Positions 26,776 to 35,196 are shown, numbered from the stretch's first letter. The stretch: 64,000 nt of DNA from an uncultured Thermoanaerobaculia bacterium (GCA_951813015.1 CATOTG010000002.1:577066-641065), one strand, 5' to 3'. Made by a program: numbers and translations. Notes: generated by a model from the letters alone, not told the origin.

Positions 26776-27921
26776 TCAGGCTGGGGTGTGCTGCTCCAGG
26801 TACAGAGTTCTCCTCTCCCGACCCGTACCTTCCGTCCTGTCGATCTGTTCAACACAGGAGAACCTGTAGCGTCCACCAACCTCCAGGCCGTCCAGGCTCG
26901 GCCCGCCATCACGGATCTCGCCCTGGACTCTGCCAGTCTCCGTCCGCAAACCCCATTGGCCCGAAGCGCGATGGAACTTCTCGAACTCCCCGACCAGCTC
27001 AACAGTCTCGGTGCCGAGATTCGAGACTTCGGAGAGAATCTGAACCAGTCGACCGGCCTCCGCTGCCGTAACCGAAGCATGCGAAGCCCCGGTCGCGGAT
27101 GGCTCCGCCCAGGAATACCGCAGGCTGGTCGCGCGCTCGTCCAGAACACGCAGGAGCCTCAGATAGGAGCCGGCGAAATGACCCTTGTGGGGCCGCACCG
27201 CAGCAGGCGCCTTGTCGGGTTCCGCCACCGCTTCGAACAGCGCGTCAACACGCCGAAGGGCGCGGGCCAGCTCGCTCTCTCCGACCAGATTGGGCATGTG
27301 GGTCGATTCGAGAAGCACTCGAAACGAACCGTCAGACGCTGGAACGACAATATCCAGCATGGTGCCGGCATCCTGCTCCAGCATGCCGCGATACTCCTTG
27401 GACAAGTCCCGCCACGCCGACCTGTAGGCATGCTTGACCAGCGTTTGCACTTCGCCGAGGATCGCAAGGTACGTATCGAGTCGGATGCGATGGTCCGCAG
27501 CCGCCTCCGGCGGTTCGGCCACCAACTCCATCACCAGCCGGTTGCGAGCTCGGGCTTCACCGAGCACCGACTCATCCGGTGAAGCGGGATGCAGCAGGAA
27601 GCCCTCGTCCGGCAGGAAGCCCGTCTCCTCCAGAGGTCGCGCCTGACGGTCGAGCAGAAGCGGCTCCGCCAGATCGGCAGAGGCAGGCGTCAAATGCCAC
27701 TCCTCGACGCCAGCCTGGATCAAGAGGGCCCGCAGATCAAGCGCCCCGGCCCGGAACCGGAACAGTCTCTCAGGTGGTACACCCACCACGAGATGACGGC
27801 TCACACCGGGCGGTTCTTCCACAGCCAGGCCTACGTAGTGGCCGCCGATCGCATCGCGCGCCTCGAACACCTGGGGCCCGTCGTACCAGAACAGGGTCGC
27901 CTCGTGGGTGATGGTCTTCAT
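26776..27921 (-). CDS. Uncharacterised protein (possibly DUF6575-like), second gene of a coupled pair
   Basis: 381 residues, starting MKTITHEATLFWYDGPQVFE. No catalytic motif is recognised. The N-terminal 110 residues look like a beta-rich domain (GGHYVGLAVEEPPGVSRHLV). The middle contains helices and LDTYLAILGEVQTLVKHAYR. The C-terminal 60 residues look like an OB- or SH3-like strand domain (GGRYRFSCVEQIDRTEG). The beginning recalls DUF6575 proteins, from memory only. Its ATG overlaps the stop of the upstream small gene by ATGA, so the pair is translated together. It lies between a decayed defence gene and a metabolic gene, with an intact frame. Confidence 0.6.
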   Translation of the reverse strand: MKTITHEATLFWYDGPQVFEARDAIGGHYVGLAVEEPPGVSRHLVVGVPPERLFRFRAGALDLRALLIQAGVEEWHLTPASADLAEPLLLDRQARPLEETGFLPDEGFLLHPASPDESVLGEARARNRLVMELVAEPPEAAADHRIRLDTYLAILGEVQTLVKHAYRSAWRDLSKEYRGMLEQDAGTMLDIVVPASDGSFRVLLESTHMPNLVGESELARALRRVDALFEAVAEPDKAPAAVRPHKGHFAGSYLRLLRVLDERATSLRYSWAEPSATGASHASVTAAEAGRLVQILSEVSNLGTETVELVGEFEKFHRASGQWGLRTETGRVQGEIRDGGPSLDGLEVGGRYRFSCVEQIDRTEGTGRERRTLYLEQHTPA

Positions 27922-28295
27922 TGCGTATCACCTGCACAACCCGCCAACACGTCGTAGTCGGCGAACGGCCACCAAGTGTGGTGGGAACGCTGCCCAGTCT
28001 GCTGCACGCGACCCGAGCCGGCGGTCAACGCCAGTCTACAGACGTGGCGCCCTCTCATCGTAGGCAGTTTCAGCACTTGTTCGGAGTCGGCACGATCCGC
28101 ATGGATCGACAGTCCGCGGGCCTGACACTCGGTGACTCCGCGAAAGACCTGGCGCGGCTTCTCAGCTCGCTGAGATCTGAAGTCGTCTTCGGTCGGCGGA
28201 ATCGTCCGAACGAGCCGGAACATCAGGCGAAGCTCCTCAATCTCCTCGGCGTCATCCGGTGGACAACCTGGCGGAAGCTCCTCGCGGTAGCACAT
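27918..28295 (-). CDS. Small conserved-looking protein, first gene of a coupled pair
   Basis: 125 residues from ATG 28295. Features: CYREELPPGCPPDDAEEIEE at the start, then LMFRLVRTIPPTEDDFRSQR and FRGVTECQARGLSIHAD, and RVQQTGQRSHHTWWPFADYD near the end. It has two N-terminal Cys and a Trp/His-rich tail, no signal peptide and no known domain. The composition is not that of a shadow frame, and the ATGA coupling to the 381-residue partner supports it. The start could lie slightly upstream. A small protein translated just ahead of a larger one would suit an inhibitor, adaptor or antitoxin, but this is inference. Confidence 0.6.
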   Translation of the reverse strand: MCYREELPPGCPPDDAEEIEELRLMFRLVRTIPPTEDDFRSQRAEKPRQVFRGVTECQARGLSIHADRADSEQVLKLPTMRGRHVCRLALTAGSGRVQQTGQRSHHTWWPFADYDVLAGCAGDTQ

Positions 28296-28447
28296 CAGCG
28301 GAGCCTGGTCCGTTTCGCCTGAAGACGCGGTATGTCAGTACCGGCGCCGGGGCTGCGGCCTTCGGCCGGCAGCCTGCCGAGGCGCCAGGTCTCAGGGGAC
28401 GCGGGGGCCGGGGCCGAACAGGGCGCCTGCGACAGGTCCAGGGGCGC

Positions 28448-29986
28448 TCAGTTGAACTGCTCGCGCAGCAGCCGCTTCAGGATCTTCCCCGACGGGTTGC
28501 GGGGCAACTGGTCGATGAAGTGGACCGCCACGGGCTGCTTGAAACGGGCGAGCTTGTCCTGGCAGAAGTCGAGGACTTCCTGGCCTTCAAGGCTCTCGTC
28601 GGCGCGGACGACGATGGCGACCGGCGACTCGCCCCACTTCTCGCTCTCGCGGCCGATCACGCCGACTTCGAGCACCTTCGGGTGGCGGCCAATCACCTCT
28701 TCGAGTTCCGCGGGATAGACGTTCTCGCCGCCGGAGATGATCATGTCCTTCAGCCGGTCCTGGATGTAGACGAAGCCGTCCTCGTCCATCACCGCGCCGT
28801 CGCCGGTGTAGAACCAACCCTCGACGAGACTCTCGGCGGTGGCCTCCGGGCGATTCCAGTACTCCTTCATCAGGTGGCGACCGGCGACCAGAACCTCGCC
28901 CGCCTCACCGGGAGCACAGTCGTCGCCGTCGTTGTCGACGATCCGCACGGAGGTGTGGAAGAACGCCTTGCCGGTCGAGCCCGCTTTGCGGATCGCGTCC
29001 TCGGGCGAGATCATGCAGGCGGGGCCGCAGGTCTCCGTCAGGCCGTAGACCTGGTGGACCTCGATGCCCAGCTTGTCGTAGGCCTCGATCAGGCTGACCG
29101 GCACCGGCGCGGCGCCGGTCATGCACCAGCGGAGCTGCTCGTGACTGCAGCGCTCCGGATCGTAGGCCTGGAGCATGAAGTTGAGCATCGCCGGGACCTT
29201 CAGCATGATGTCGATCTTCTCTTCGGCGACCAGGCGCCAGACGCGAACGGGATCGAAGGCTCGCATGACGACGCTCGTGCAGCCGGCGTGCACGTTGCAG
29301 GTCGCAGGCGTCAACGCGCCGACGTGGAAGAGCGGCAGGGAGACCAGGAAGCGGTCGCCGTAGCGGAAATCGGCGGTTGCCATGACCGTCAGGGACGCCC
29401 ACAGCGCGGATTCATGGGTGTGGACGGCGCCCTTGGGCAGGCCGGTCGTTCCCGAGGTGTACATGATGTAGAGAAGGTCGTCGTCCCGAGCCAGGATCTC
29501 GGGCTCCGCGTCGCTCGCCGCCGACGTGGCATCCAGGTAGGAGACGGCGCCGGCGGGCCGCTGCTCGTCCGGGCCAACATGGACCCACCTCGTGACCGCG
29601 GTGCCGTTGTCGCCGCCGCCTCGCGCGATCAGGTCAAGTACCTGGGCCTGAAACTCGTCGCCGAACACCAGCGTCTCGGCGCCGGCGTCGCGGATGATGA
29701 AGGAGAGTTCCTCCGGCGTCAGCCGCCAGTTGAGCGGCACGCAGACGGCGCCGATCTTCGCAATCGCGAAGAAGGCCTCCATGTACTCGACGCTGTTCAT
29801 CAACAGCAGAGCCACCCGGTCGCCCTTGCCTACGCCGAGTTCGCGCAGAGCGTTGGCGGTCCGGTTCGAGCGCAGGTTCCACTCGCCGAAGGTGAAGCGG
29901 CGCTCCGTCTCCACGTCGACGAAGCCCTCCGTGTCCGGCGACAGGGAGGCGCGCTTGGTCAGGATGAGTCCGACGTTGTCTTGCAT
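28448..29986 (-). CDS. Fatty acyl-CoA ligase (AMP-forming)
   Basis: 512 residues from ATG 29986, preceded by GAGGAGAAAC. AMP-binding motif MYTSGTTGLPKGAVHTHE at about 165, then GAAPVPVSLIEAYDKLGI, VYGLTETCGP, and the C-terminal GWFYTGDGAVMDEDGFVYIQ, KDMIISGGENVYPAELEEVI and PSGKILKRLLREQ with the catalytic Lys. It activates a medium/long-chain or aromatic acid to its CoA ester. It lies downstream of the PHA genes on the same strand, so it may feed acyl-CoA to beta-oxidation and polymer synthesis. Confidence 0.9.
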   Translation of the reverse strand: MQDNVGLILTKRASLSPDTEGFVDVETERRFTFGEWNLRSNRTANALRELGVGKGDRVALLLMNSVEYMEAFFAIAKIGAVCVPLNWRLTPEELSFIIRDAGAETLVFGDEFQAQVLDLIARGGGDNGTAVTRWVHVGPDEQRPAGAVSYLDATSAASDAEPEILARDDDLLYIMYTSGTTGLPKGAVHTHESALWASLTVMATADFRYGDRFLVSLPLFHVGALTPATCNVHAGCTSVVMRAFDPVRVWRLVAEEKIDIMLKVPAMLNFMLQAYDPERCSHEQLRWCMTGAAPVPVSLIEAYDKLGIEVHQVYGLTETCGPACMISPEDAIRKAGSTGKAFFHTSVRIVDNDGDDCAPGEAGEVLVAGRHLMKEYWNRPEATAESLVEGWFYTGDGAVMDEDGFVYIQDRLKDMIISGGENVYPAELEEVIGRHPKVLEVGVIGRESEKWGESPVAIVVRADESLEGQEVLDFCQDKLARFKQPVAVHFIDQLPRNPSGKILKRLLREQFN

Positions 29987-30055
29987 GAGTTCGTTTCTCC
30001 TCAGGGCGTTCGGGAACCGGTCGCTTGATTTCCAGTGGCGACCGGAATCGTAACG

Positions 30056-30211
30056 CGCCAGGCGTGCGCCGGGGAGTCCCCGCGGCCGGGAAAGCCGACC
30101 GCCTCGCGGACGCCGCGCCGGGCGTGCGCCGGGCGTGCGCCGGGGATCCTGTCGCTGCCTTGGATGCCCTACCGCGACTCCACGCCGCGCCAGGGGTGCG
30201 CCGGGGAGTCC
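30056..30211. repeat. Cluster of short GTGCGCCGGG repeats
   Basis: Between the acyl-CoA ligase and GNAT genes, the block GCGCC(A/G)GG(C/G)GTGCGCCGGGG occurs near 30056, 30114 and 30184, with an extra GGGCGTGCGCC inside the middle copy. Two copies end in GGGGAGTCCCC. No coding potential is seen. It may be a remnant of an intergenic repeat family or a transcript-end structure. Confidence 0.6.
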
Positions 30212-30225
30212 CCAACGACGCGAGT

Positions 30226-30867
30226 TCAGTCGACGTCGCCGGGCGCAGCCTCGCCGACGCCGTAGCTCTCCAGCGTGGAATGGAAGGCGACCACGTCGAG
30301 GCCCATGACCAGGAGGTCGTGCTTCTCGCCGGAAAGGTCGCGCACATGGTTGCGCATCAGACCTTCCGCAACGAAGCCCAGCCCCTCGAAGGCCGCGACC
30401 GCGCCCTTCTGGTCCGGCGTCATCCGGGCCACGAGTTTCTCGATGCCCGACGCAACCGCCGCCTGGAAGGCCTGCTCCACCAGAAGCCGGCCCAGGCCCT
30501 TGCCGCGTGCAACCTCGGAAACGACGCACCGAATCTCGGCCACATGCGAGGACCACTGCAACTGGCTGCGGTCGATGGAGGCGTAGCCGAGCAGTTCGTC
30601 GTCCGCGAGGGCGAGCAGGGTCACCATCCGGCCCGACTCGATCTCGGAGGTCCACTCGTCGATCACGTCGGCATCGCGGATGTCGCGGCGCAGGAAGAGC
30701 AGATCGTGATCCGGCAAACCGTCGGCGAACGCCAGCACCGCGAAGCGGTCGTCCGCGCTCATCGGGCGCACCGTGAGGTCGATGGCGCCGAGTCTGCTCG
30801 CCACGCGACCGGTCGGCGAAATGGCAGCGGGACCGCTTCCGCTTTCGTTCTTTCGTTCAACCATCAC
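30226..30867 (-). CDS. GNAT family N-acetyltransferase
   Basis: 213 residues. The acetyl-CoA-binding core is recognisable: IRCVVSEVARGKGLGRLLVE (motif A, with the RGKGLGR loop at about 135), then QAFQAAVASGIEKLVARMTP and AAFEGLGFVAEGLMRNHVRD (motif B with a GF turn). An N-terminal 35-residue lead may be over-long. It acetylates an amine of unknown identity. Same strand as phaC (43 bp downstream of it), so probably in the PHA operon. Confidence 0.8.
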   Translation of the reverse strand: MMVERKNESGSGPAAISPTGRVASRLGAIDLTVRPMSADDRFAVLAFADGLPDHDLLFLRRDIRDADVIDEWTSEIESGRMVTLLALADDELLGYASIDRSQLQWSSHVAEIRCVVSEVARGKGLGRLLVEQAFQAAVASGIEKLVARMTPDQKGAVAAFEGLGFVAEGLMRNHVRDLSGEKHDLLVMGLDVVAFHSTLESYGVGEAAPGDVD

Positions 30868-30910
30868 GTGGACCTCCCTCCCTGGCGCCCCGTCATCGCT
30901 TGCAAGCCTC

Positions 30911-32065
30911 CTACACCGACCGCTCGGCCAGCCACTCCTCGAGCCGCGGCCAGAGCCGGCGCACCGCGTTGCGGCCCGCGACCAGGCTGACGTGCCCGCC
31001 CTTCAACATGATCTCCTCCCTGTCCTCGGAGCCAACCATTCCGACCAGATCCCGCGCCGCTTCGTACGGCACGATGTGATCGTGCTCCGCCACGACATGA
31101 ACGAAGGGGACGCGGATGCTCGACAGGTCGACCACGCGGCCACCGAGCTGGAACTCGCCCTTCATCAGGAGGTTCTGCTGCTGCAGCTCCTTCGTCGTCT
31201 GGCGGAAGCACTCACCCGGAAAGGGGATCTGATCCGCGGCCCAGCGCTGCAGCCGGCGATAGGACACGACGAACTCGTCGTTCCACATGTTGTCCCAGAG
31301 ACGTACCCGACCGGCGACCTGGGATGCCGGCCGCAACAGGTTGAACGAGGCATAGAGCATCTGCGGCGGAACGTTGCCCAGACGGTCGACGATCCGGTCG
31401 ACATCGAAGTGGGCCGGGTCGGTCCAGGTCCTGAACAGGCCCATGCCGTCGTAGTTGACGGGCGTTGTGAAGCAGGCCAGGTTGCGAAGCCGGCCACCGG
31501 ACGCCGCGTCGGGGCAAAGGGCCGCGTACAGCGCCGCCAGCAGGCCGCCCATGCAGTAGCCGACGAGCGACACGTCGGGTTCGCCGCTGCGCCGATGAAC
31601 GACTTCGACACACTCCGGGATGAAGTCGAGCACGTAGTCCTCGAGTCGCAGCCGCTTGTCTTCCGGCCTCGGCGTGCCCCAGTCGATCATGTAGACGTCG
31701 AAGCCGCGGTCGAGCAGGAACTCGACCAGGCTCTGGCCCGGCGCCAGGTCGAGGATGTACGGCTTGCTGATCAGGGACATGACCAGCAGCACCGGCGTCC
31801 GGTACACCTCGTCCACCCGGGGGCGGTAGTGGTAGAGGCGCAGGGCGCCGCGGCTGTGGACGATGTCCTTCGCCGTCAGGCCCACGCCCGGATCGCCGGT
31901 CGAGATGTACTCCAGGCCCTTGACGCTGCGCCGGAACGTCCGCTCCATCTCCCGTCGAACGCTCTCGGCCACGCCGCTCATGTCGAGGGGCGCCGGGTTG
32001 ACCGGCCCGGCCGGCTGCTCCCCGGGAGTGGACACGGCACCGGGGGCGGCGGTCGCCGTCGTCAT
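30911..32065 (-). CDS. phaC: Class III-type polyhydroxyalkanoate synthase catalytic subunit PhaC
   Basis: 384 residues, alpha/beta hydrolase fold. Lipase-like box VGYCMGGLL with the catalytic Cys at residue 171; Asp in VVAEHDHIVPYEAA and His in KGGHVSLVAG complete the triad. It polymerises (R)-3-hydroxyacyl-CoA. The length and Cys box fit class III (with PhaE) or class IV (with a small PhaR subunit) enzymes; class I enzymes are near 600 residues. It overlaps the upstream small subunit gene by ATGA, so a two-subunit synthase is very likely. Confidence 0.9.
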   Translation of the reverse strand: MTTATAAPGAVSTPGEQPAGPVNPAPLDMSGVAESVRREMERTFRRSVKGLEYISTGDPGVGLTAKDIVHSRGALRLYHYRPRVDEVYRTPVLLVMSLISKPYILDLAPGQSLVEFLLDRGFDVYMIDWGTPRPEDKRLRLEDYVLDFIPECVEVVHRRSGEPDVSLVGYCMGGLLAALYAALCPDAASGGRLRNLACFTTPVNYDGMGLFRTWTDPAHFDVDRIVDRLGNVPPQMLYASFNLLRPASQVAGRVRLWDNMWNDEFVVSYRRLQRWAADQIPFPGECFRQTTKELQQQNLLMKGEFQLGGRVVDLSSIRVPFVHVVAEHDHIVPYEAARDLVGMVGSEDREEIMLKGGHVSLVAGRNAVRRLWPRLEEWLAERSV

Positions 32066-32550
32066 TTCGGTTCCGGTCCTGCACCGCCGGACTTCGCCTC
32101 GGCGCCCGCGGGTACGGCGTCAATCAACCGAGGGGTCGTCGCCGCCTCGGGCTGCTCCGCCACCCTCCGCTCGGACGGCGGTCGACGAGTCCGGGCCGGG
32201 CGTGCGGGCCGGTTCTGTTCCTTGCGTCCGATGGCAGTCGCGAGCAGCGCCTCGATCCGCTGCAGCCGCTCCTCCACCGCGGTCAGGCGCTCCGCAAGCT
32301 CGCTCACGTCCGTGCGGGTCGGCACGTTGGCCATCTGGAGGTAGCGCTGGGCGTTCTCGTTCATCGTCTGCTGGAACATCGTCATCGCTTCGACCCAGCT
32401 TCCTGACGCGCGAGCGAACTCCTCCGTCCCCATCATCTCGTTGAACACCTTGTTCATCTGGTGCTCGGATTGAGTGACCCACTCCCGCCACATGGCGAAG
32501 GGATCAGGCGGCGGATTCGCGGGCTTGCCGGTGCGACGGTCGTCAGCCAT
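32062..32550 (-). CDS. PHA synthase accessory subunit, PhaE-like but short
   Basis: 162 residues from ATG 32550. A helical N-terminal half (PFAMWREWVTQSEHQMNKVF, then ARASGSWVEAMTMFQQTMNE) is followed by a coiled coil (DVSELAERLTAVEERLQRIE) and a basic, Ala/Pro-rich tail. This is the pattern of PhaE/PhaR-type activator subunits, yet PhaE proteins are usually about twice this long. It is translationally coupled to phaC by a 4 bp overlap. It should form the active complex with PhaC on the granule surface. Confidence 0.75.
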   Translation of the reverse strand: MADDRRTGKPANPPPDPFAMWREWVTQSEHQMNKVFNEMMGTEEFARASGSWVEAMTMFQQTMNENAQRYLQMANVPTRTDVSELAERLTAVEERLQRIEALLATAIGRKEQNRPARPARTRRPPSERRVAEQPEAATTPRLIDAVPAGAEAKSGGAGPEPK

Positions 32551-32573
32551 GGCGGCAACGATAGCTGCTACGA

Positions 32574-32906
32574 CTATTCGGTCGTCTGCGGAGCGAGCGA
32601 GTCCAGGTAGCTGTTGGCGAGGCCGAAGCTCGAGTCCACCGCGGCGCGGTAGGAGCTGCGGCCGTCCTGGAACAGCCGGGTCCACTCCTGCACGAGACTC
32701 TTGGCCTCGGCCGGGATCCGCTCGGACTTCTCGACCCACTCGACGATCGCCTCTTCGCGGCGCTCCTGCATCTGCGCCATCATGTCGAACGTCGTGTCGA
32801 ACGCGCGCTTCTGGAAGTCGAGCGCCCGACGGTTCGCGTCGATCATCGGTCCGCGCCAGGCCCGGGAGGCACTCTTCGTCGTGCTGGCTGCTGTACTGGT
32901 CGTCAT
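32574..32906 (-). CDS. Phasin-like granule protein
   Basis: 110 residues from ATG 32906 with a long amphipathic helix pattern (ANRRALDFQKRAFDTTFDMM, ERREEAIVEWVEKSERIPAE). The final VQEWTRLFQDGRSSYRAAVD resembles phasins that coat PHA granules. The frame is open further upstream, but the ATG here gives the only helix-rich protein. It is first in the leftward run phasin, PhaE-like, PhaC, and lies 130 bp from the putative PhaR operator, where derepression would be expected when polymer is made. Confidence 0.7.
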   Translation of the reverse strand: MTTSTAASTTKSASRAWRGPMIDANRRALDFQKRAFDTTFDMMAQMQERREEAIVEWVEKSERIPAEAKSLVQEWTRLFQDGRSSYRAAVDSSFGLANSYLDSLAPQTTE

Positions 32907-33036
32907 TCTGAAGTCTCCTGAGTGGTACGATCCTTGGCCGGAAACGTCCACGTGGTCCATGTGGTTTCGGCTCGTCTGGCCCGTTTCGACGGATGCACCG
33001 GCGATGGCGACGTCAGTAGACGGCACCCTCCTTGTG

Positions 33037-33072
33037 CAGTGCAGCATGAATCCTGCACGCTATGCTGCACTG
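33037..33072. promoter_or_regulatory. Putative PhaR operator: 11 bp inverted repeat between phasin and phaR
   Basis: CAGTGCAGCAT at 33037-33047 and its exact reverse complement ATGCTGCACTG at 33062-33072, separated by 14 bp that include another TGCACGC. Known PhaR repressors bind TGC/GCA-type dyads upstream of phasin and phaR genes. The site sits in the 233 bp divergent region, well placed to control both directions. Confidence 0.65.
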
Positions 33073-33139
33073 TGTCAACCCCCCCGGCTTGGCGACCGCG
33101 GCTCGACCGCCCCACCCGTGACATGAACCACTTCCAGCC

Positions 33140-33832
33140 ATGACCAGCCCCATCGTGATCAAGAAGTACGAGAACCGGCGGCTCTACGACACGAAGGGCA
33201 GCCGCTACGTGAACCTCGACGGCGTAGCCGAGATGGTGCGAAGCGGCGAGGACATCCAGGTGATCGACTCGAAGACGGGCGAGGACGTGACCCGCCACGT
33301 GCTGACCCAGATCATCGTCGACGGAGCCAGGGACCCCGACCGGGGACCGCCGGTCGAGTTCCTCCGCGACCTGGTGCGGGCCCGCGATCAGGCCGGCCGC
33401 GACTTCTTCCAGTGGTACCTCAAGAGCGCCGGCGAGGTCTACGAGCGCGTGAGCGAGACGATGAGAAGCAACCCCTTCGCGCCCGACCCGTCCTGGATGC
33501 GGCTATGGGATCCACGCACGATCGCCGAGCAGATGCATGCACAGATGACCCGCCAGGCCGGGGGCGCGTTCGGCGCCGGACAAGGCGGCAAAGGCAGCCC
33601 GGACGCCACGCGCAAGACCGCACCCGGAGCTGGACGTGGGCGACCGGGTCCGGCTCCGCGAGGCGGAGGCAGCCCGGACGCCACGCGCAAGACCGCACCG
33701 GCCTCGTCAACGGCGGATTCGACTGCCGCAACGCAGCAGGAAGAGGGTGGAGGAACCGCCCGGGCCGAACTCGACGAGTTGAAGAACCGGCTCCAGGATC
33801 TCGAACGGCGCCTCGGCGGCGCGACCGACTGA
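33140..33832 (+). CDS. phaR: PHA synthesis repressor PhaR
   Basis: 230 residues. The diagnostic N-terminal DNA-binding domain reads VIKKYENRRLYDTKGSRYVN, then IQVIDSKTGEDVTRHVLTQI, ending near residue 60. A PHB-accumulation regulatory segment follows (VEFLRDLVRARDQAGRDFFQ). It senses granules and represses phasin and its own gene. The C-terminus (150-230) is low-complexity, with two copies of GSPDATRKTAP, and closes with a leucine-zipper-like coil (ELDELKNRLQDLERRLGG). Confidence 0.92.
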   Translation: MTSPIVIKKYENRRLYDTKGSRYVNLDGVAEMVRSGEDIQVIDSKTGEDVTRHVLTQIIVDGARDPDRGPPVEFLRDLVRARDQAGRDFFQWYLKSAGEVYERVSETMRSNPFAPDPSWMRLWDPRTIAEQMHAQMTRQAGGAFGAGQGGKGSPDATRKTAPGAGRGRPGPAPRGGGSPDATRKTAPASSTADSTAATQQEEGGGTARAELDELKNRLQDLERRLGGATD

Positions 33833-33930
33833 ACGCGCAGCGCCGGGAGGCGGTGAGCCAGGGCGTGGCCGTGGTCGCGTAAAGTACCGCCCCGACAACG
33901 ACCACGACAACCGACGGAGACAGCAAGATC

Positions 33931-34839
33931 ATGGGAATCCTCGAAGGCAGGACGGCCATCGTCACCGGCGCCGGACGCGGCATCGGCAAGGGCATCGCAA
34001 TCAAGTTCGCCGAAGAGGGCGCGAACGTCGTGGTCAACGACCTCGGCGGCGCGACGGACGGCACCGGCGGTTCGCGCATCGCCGACGAAGTCGTGGAGGA
34101 GATCCGGAGCGCCGGTGGCTCGGCGGCGCCGAACTACGACTCGGTGGCCACCGTCGAGGGCGGGCAGAACATCTTTCAGACCGCCATCGACGAGTTCGGG
34201 GCTCTGGACATCCTGGTCAACAACGCCGGCATCCTGCGCGACCGGACGATCTTCAACCTGGAAGAAGGGGACTGGGACGCAGTGCTCGACGTCCACCTGA
34301 AGGGCCACTACTGCTGCAGCCGGCCGTTCGCCAACTACATCCGGGGGACCAGCCGGCCGGGCTGCCGGATCATCAACTTCTCGTCCGTGTCCGGCCTCTA
34401 CGGCAACTTCGGCCAGTCGAACTATGCCGCCGCCAAGGCCGGCATTGCCGGACTCTCGCGCGTGCTCGCGCTGGAACTGGCCAAGTACGGCTGCACCGTG
34501 AACACGATCTCTCCCGGCGCCACGACACGGATGACGGCCGAGCTGCGCGCCTCACGCGGCATGCAAGTCGACGAGGACGCTCCCGAGCAGAGCCCCAACC
34601 AGATCGCTCCCGTGTGCGCCTGGCTGGCCTCCGAGGCCGGTCAGGAGATGACCGCCCAGATCATCGACGTGATGCGCGGCTGGATCGGCATCATGCAGCA
34701 GCCCAAGGTGATCCGGAAGTTCAGCAAGGAAGGCATGTGGAACAACCGCGAGATCGACTTCATCATGCCGCAACTGCTGAAGGCGAAGCAGGAGCACGAC
34801 GAAGCCGTCGACGCCAAGGCCGAGCCGACGCCGGTCTAG
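33931..34839 (+). CDS. SDR family oxidoreductase (hydroxyacyl-CoA dehydrogenase-like)
   Basis: 302 residues. NAD(P)-binding TGAGRGIGKGIA at about 12-23, then VNNAG, catalytic Ser in NFSSVSGLYG and YAAAK as the catalytic Tyr/Lys pair, with SPGATTRMTAEL near the cofactor exit. The N-terminal VVNDLGGATDGTGG is typical of the peroxisomal-type (3R)-hydroxyacyl-CoA dehydrogenase group. A 40-residue helical tail follows. Located right after phaR, it might interconvert 3-oxo and (R)-3-hydroxyacyl-CoA for PHA, but this is inferred from position. Confidence 0.85.
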   Translation: MGILEGRTAIVTGAGRGIGKGIAIKFAEEGANVVVNDLGGATDGTGGSRIADEVVEEIRSAGGSAAPNYDSVATVEGGQNIFQTAIDEFGALDILVNNAGILRDRTIFNLEEGDWDAVLDVHLKGHYCCSRPFANYIRGTSRPGCRIINFSSVSGLYGNFGQSNYAAAKAGIAGLSRVLALELAKYGCTVNTISPGATTRMTAELRASRGMQVDEDAPEQSPNQIAPVCAWLASEAGQEMTAQIIDVMRGWIGIMQQPKVIRKFSKEGMWNNREIDFIMPQLLKAKQEHDEAVDAKAEPTPV

Positions 34840-34860
34840 CGCTGCCGCGAAGCGGCGCGC
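34839..34860. terminator. Bulged GC hairpin between convergent SDR and SEC-C genes
   Basis: GCGC, bulged T, GCCGC, loop GAA, GCGGC, GCGC. A similar sequence (GCGCTGCCGGGAAGCGGC) is at 13196-13217, also at a convergent gene end. There is no T tract; a role in transcript ends is only suggested by position. Confidence 0.4.
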
Positions 34861-34873
34861 ACCAGCGGAGCTG

Positions 34874-35110
34874 CTACGTCAACCACCGGACGTACCAGGG
34901 AGTGCCGTCCGCCTTCTGCCGTTCCTTGAAGCGTTGGCGTTCCAGCTTGCGCAGGAAGACTTCGCCCTCGGCGAAGTGGCAGTCCTTGTACTTCCTGCCG
35001 CTGCCGCACGGACAGGGCTCGTTCCGCTGCACCTTCGAGAAGCTCCGCGGCGCGGTGACCACCGATTTCCGGGTCGCGATCGCGTTGCTCAGCTGTCGTC
35101 CACGCTTCAT
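34874..35110 (-). CDS. Small SEC-C zinc-motif protein
   Basis: 78 residues from ATG 35110. NEPCPCGSGRKYKDCH is the SEC-C metal-binding motif, as at the C-terminus of SecA and in many short stand-alone proteins that bind zinc and sometimes the ribosome. A basic N-terminus (MKRGRQLSNAIATRKSVV) and a basic helix after the motif suggest nucleic-acid or ribosome contact. It is convergent with the SDR and divergent from ugd. Confidence 0.75.
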   Translation of the reverse strand: MKRGRQLSNAIATRKSVVTAPRSFSKVQRNEPCPCGSGRKYKDCHFAEGEVFLRKLERQRFKERQKADGTPWYVRWLT

Positions 35111-35196
35111 TGACTCACCCTGACTCTTCCGCCTGTTCTTCCGGATCCTTCGCTGTGCACACCGCAGTCCCGGCAACCCGCGACGCATTCGACTCA

